The position numbers and the translations under genes were made by a program. Of a DNA stretch of 6,329 bases, positions 5,444 to 6,329 are shown one piece after another. The stretch's first letter is position 1, and the number at the start of each line of letters is the position of its first letter. Below the pieces are notes generated by a model, which saw only the letters and a program-made list of their open reading frames with translations, did not search any database and was not told the origin of the DNA. The stretch is taken from positions 19,877 to 26,205 of the forward strand of contig DHOI01000129.1 in the NCBI GenBank assembly GCA_002409725.1, read 5' to 3'. Origin of the DNA: Christensenella sp. UBA5394. Lineage in GTDB: Bacteria > Bacillota > Clostridia > Christensenellales > CAG-138.

Positions 5444-6238
5444 ATGAGGAAAGATATACCGCCTATTGGGCTTGGCGTTTATAAAGCCGGCGATGCCGTA
5501 TACGACGCGGTTCGCTTTGCATTGGATGCCAACTACCGTCATATCGACTGCGCCAAGGTTTATGGAAATGAAGAGGCGGTGGGCAAAGCTATCCGTGAGA
5601 GCGGAGTTCCCCGGGAAGAAATTTTTGTAACCACGAAGCTCTGGCCTACGGACTTTGCCGAGCCGGAGGCTGCCTGCATAGAAAGCCTAAAACGGCTGGG
5701 CCTGGATTATGTGGATGGGTATTTGCTGCATTGGCCGGGCATAGACGCTTCCCTGCGTCTGTGCGCCTATGAGTCCCTGGGACGATTGCAGGAAAAGGGC
5801 CTGGTCGGCCTAGTGGGGGTATCCAATTTTCTCCCTCCGCACCTCGAGGAGTTAGCCCGGGCCCAGTTGCCCTTGCCCGCCTGCAACCAGTTGGAGGTAC
5901 ATCCCTGGTATCCGCAGAGCGAGGCCAGGGCATATTGCCACAGCCGCGGTATAAAGGTCGTGTGCTGGTCCCCGCTGTTCCGGGGCGCATGGCAGGCGGC
6001 GCCAATCTTGAACGAGATCGGCCAAGCCCATGGGAAGACCCCTGTGCAGGTGGTTTTGCGCTGGCATATCCAAAATGGGGACTGTCCCATTCCCAAATCC
6101 GTCACCCCCAGCCGTATCCTGGAGAACCTTGCCGTGTTTGATTTCAACCTATCCTGCGAGGAGATGGCTGCCATCGATGCCTTGGAAGATGGCCGCCATA
6201 TTAGCAAGGATCCATTTACGTATGACGGAAGGCTATAG
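5444..6238 (+). CDS. Aldo/keto reductase (AKR5-like, 2,5-diketo-D-gluconate reductase type)
   Basis: This NAD(P)H-dependent reductase acts on aldehyde or ketone groups, often of sugars and dicarbonyls, in the cytoplasm. The 264 residues are near the 270-280 of bacterial AKR5-type enzymes. The catalytic tetrad is complete: Asp35 and Tyr40 (HIDCAKVYGNE), Lys65 (VTTKLW) and His96 (YLLHWP). Other family signatures are GVSNF, CNQLEVHPW, the SPL strand near residue 175, and IPKSVTPSRILENL, whose Lys-Ser and Arg residues bind the adenosine phosphate of NADPH in relatives. AGGAGG at 5431-5436 lies 7 nt before the ATG, and 38 nt separate it from the HAD gene. It is the last gene before a strong palindromic terminator. 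In this operon it may reduce an aldose or ketose released after dephosphorylation, or a reactive carbonyl by-product (inference). Many such enzymes are broad-range, so the link to the PTS substrate rests on position only. Confidence 0.93.
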   Translation: MRKDIPPIGLGVYKAGDAVYDAVRFALDANYRHIDCAKVYGNEEAVGKAIRESGVPREEIFVTTKLWPTDFAEPEAACIESLKRLGLDYVDGYLLHWPGIDASLRLCAYESLGRLQEKGLVGLVGVSNFLPPHLEELARAQLPLPACNQLEVHPWYPQSEARAYCHSRGIKVVCWSPLFRGAWQAAPILNEIGQAHGKTPVQVVLRWHIQNGDCPIPKSVTPSRILENLAVFDFNLSCEEMAAIDALEDGRHISKDPFTYDGRL

Positions 6239-6292
6239 TCCCTGCAGACCGCCCTGGATCCGCACCTAGAAAAACTAGCAATTGAGCAAGCA

Positions 6293-6324
6293 AAAAGGGT
6301 ATGGCCATATGGCCATACCCTTTT
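6293..6324 (+). terminator. Perfect 32-bp palindrome, probable bidirectional terminator
   Basis: The sequence is fully self-complementary about the centre between 6308 and 6309: AAAAGGGTATGGCCAT is followed by its exact reverse complement. As RNA it would form a stem of up to 14 bp with a short ATAT loop, ending in TTTT on the + strand and TTTTT on the - strand. It lies 54 nt after the reductase stop codon. It would end the operon and could also stop a gene converging from the right, outside the window. The 54 nt before it hold nothing else I can support. Confidence 0.8.
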
Positions 6325-6329
6325 ACGGA

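Overview
The window looks like part of a carbohydrate-uptake operon from a Bacillota (Firmicutes) bacterium, probably a moderately GC-rich anaerobic Clostridia-type organism. This rests on the strong AGGAGG-type ribosome binding sites before nearly every gene, the short gaps between co-oriented genes, and a lactose/cellobiose-type PTS made of separate IIC, IIB and IIA proteins. The taxonomic placement is inference; there is no rRNA or other marker here.

All genes are on the + strand. From left to right they are: the C-terminal 90 residues of a SIS-domain (sugar isomerase/deaminase type) protein cut by the window edge (1-275); membrane PTS EIIC (345-1625); a 119-bp regulatory-looking gap; EIIB (1745-2077); EIIA (2146-2463); HPr (2493-2741); a hairpin plus T-run between HPr and EI; Enzyme I (2813-4540); a Cof-type HAD phosphatase (4554-5405); an aldo/keto reductase (5444-6238); and a 32-bp perfect palindrome that ends the unit as a probable terminator (6293-6324). 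I see no minus-strand gene, RNA gene, mobile element or CRISPR array.

The main point is that the whole PEP-to-sugar phosphate relay is encoded in one cluster: Enzyme I (His190) to HPr (His15) to EIIA (His81) to EIIB (Cys10), with EIIC carrying the sugar. In most Bacillota the general proteins EI and HPr are encoded away from sugar-specific EIIs, so this may be a dedicated, self-contained PTS. The enzymes around it suggest further processing of the imported sugar phosphate: SIS-domain isomerisation or deamination/deglycation, HAD dephosphorylation, and NAD(P)H-dependent carbonyl reduction. No phospho-glycosidase, the usual partner of a cellobiose-type PTS, lies in the window. The substrate cannot be read from the sequence.

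Three non-coding elements suggest that expression is tuned inside the operon: a promoter-like sequence with an extended -10 and inverted repeats between EIIC and EIIB, a strong hairpin in the resulting EIIB leader, and an attenuator-like terminator between HPr and EI.
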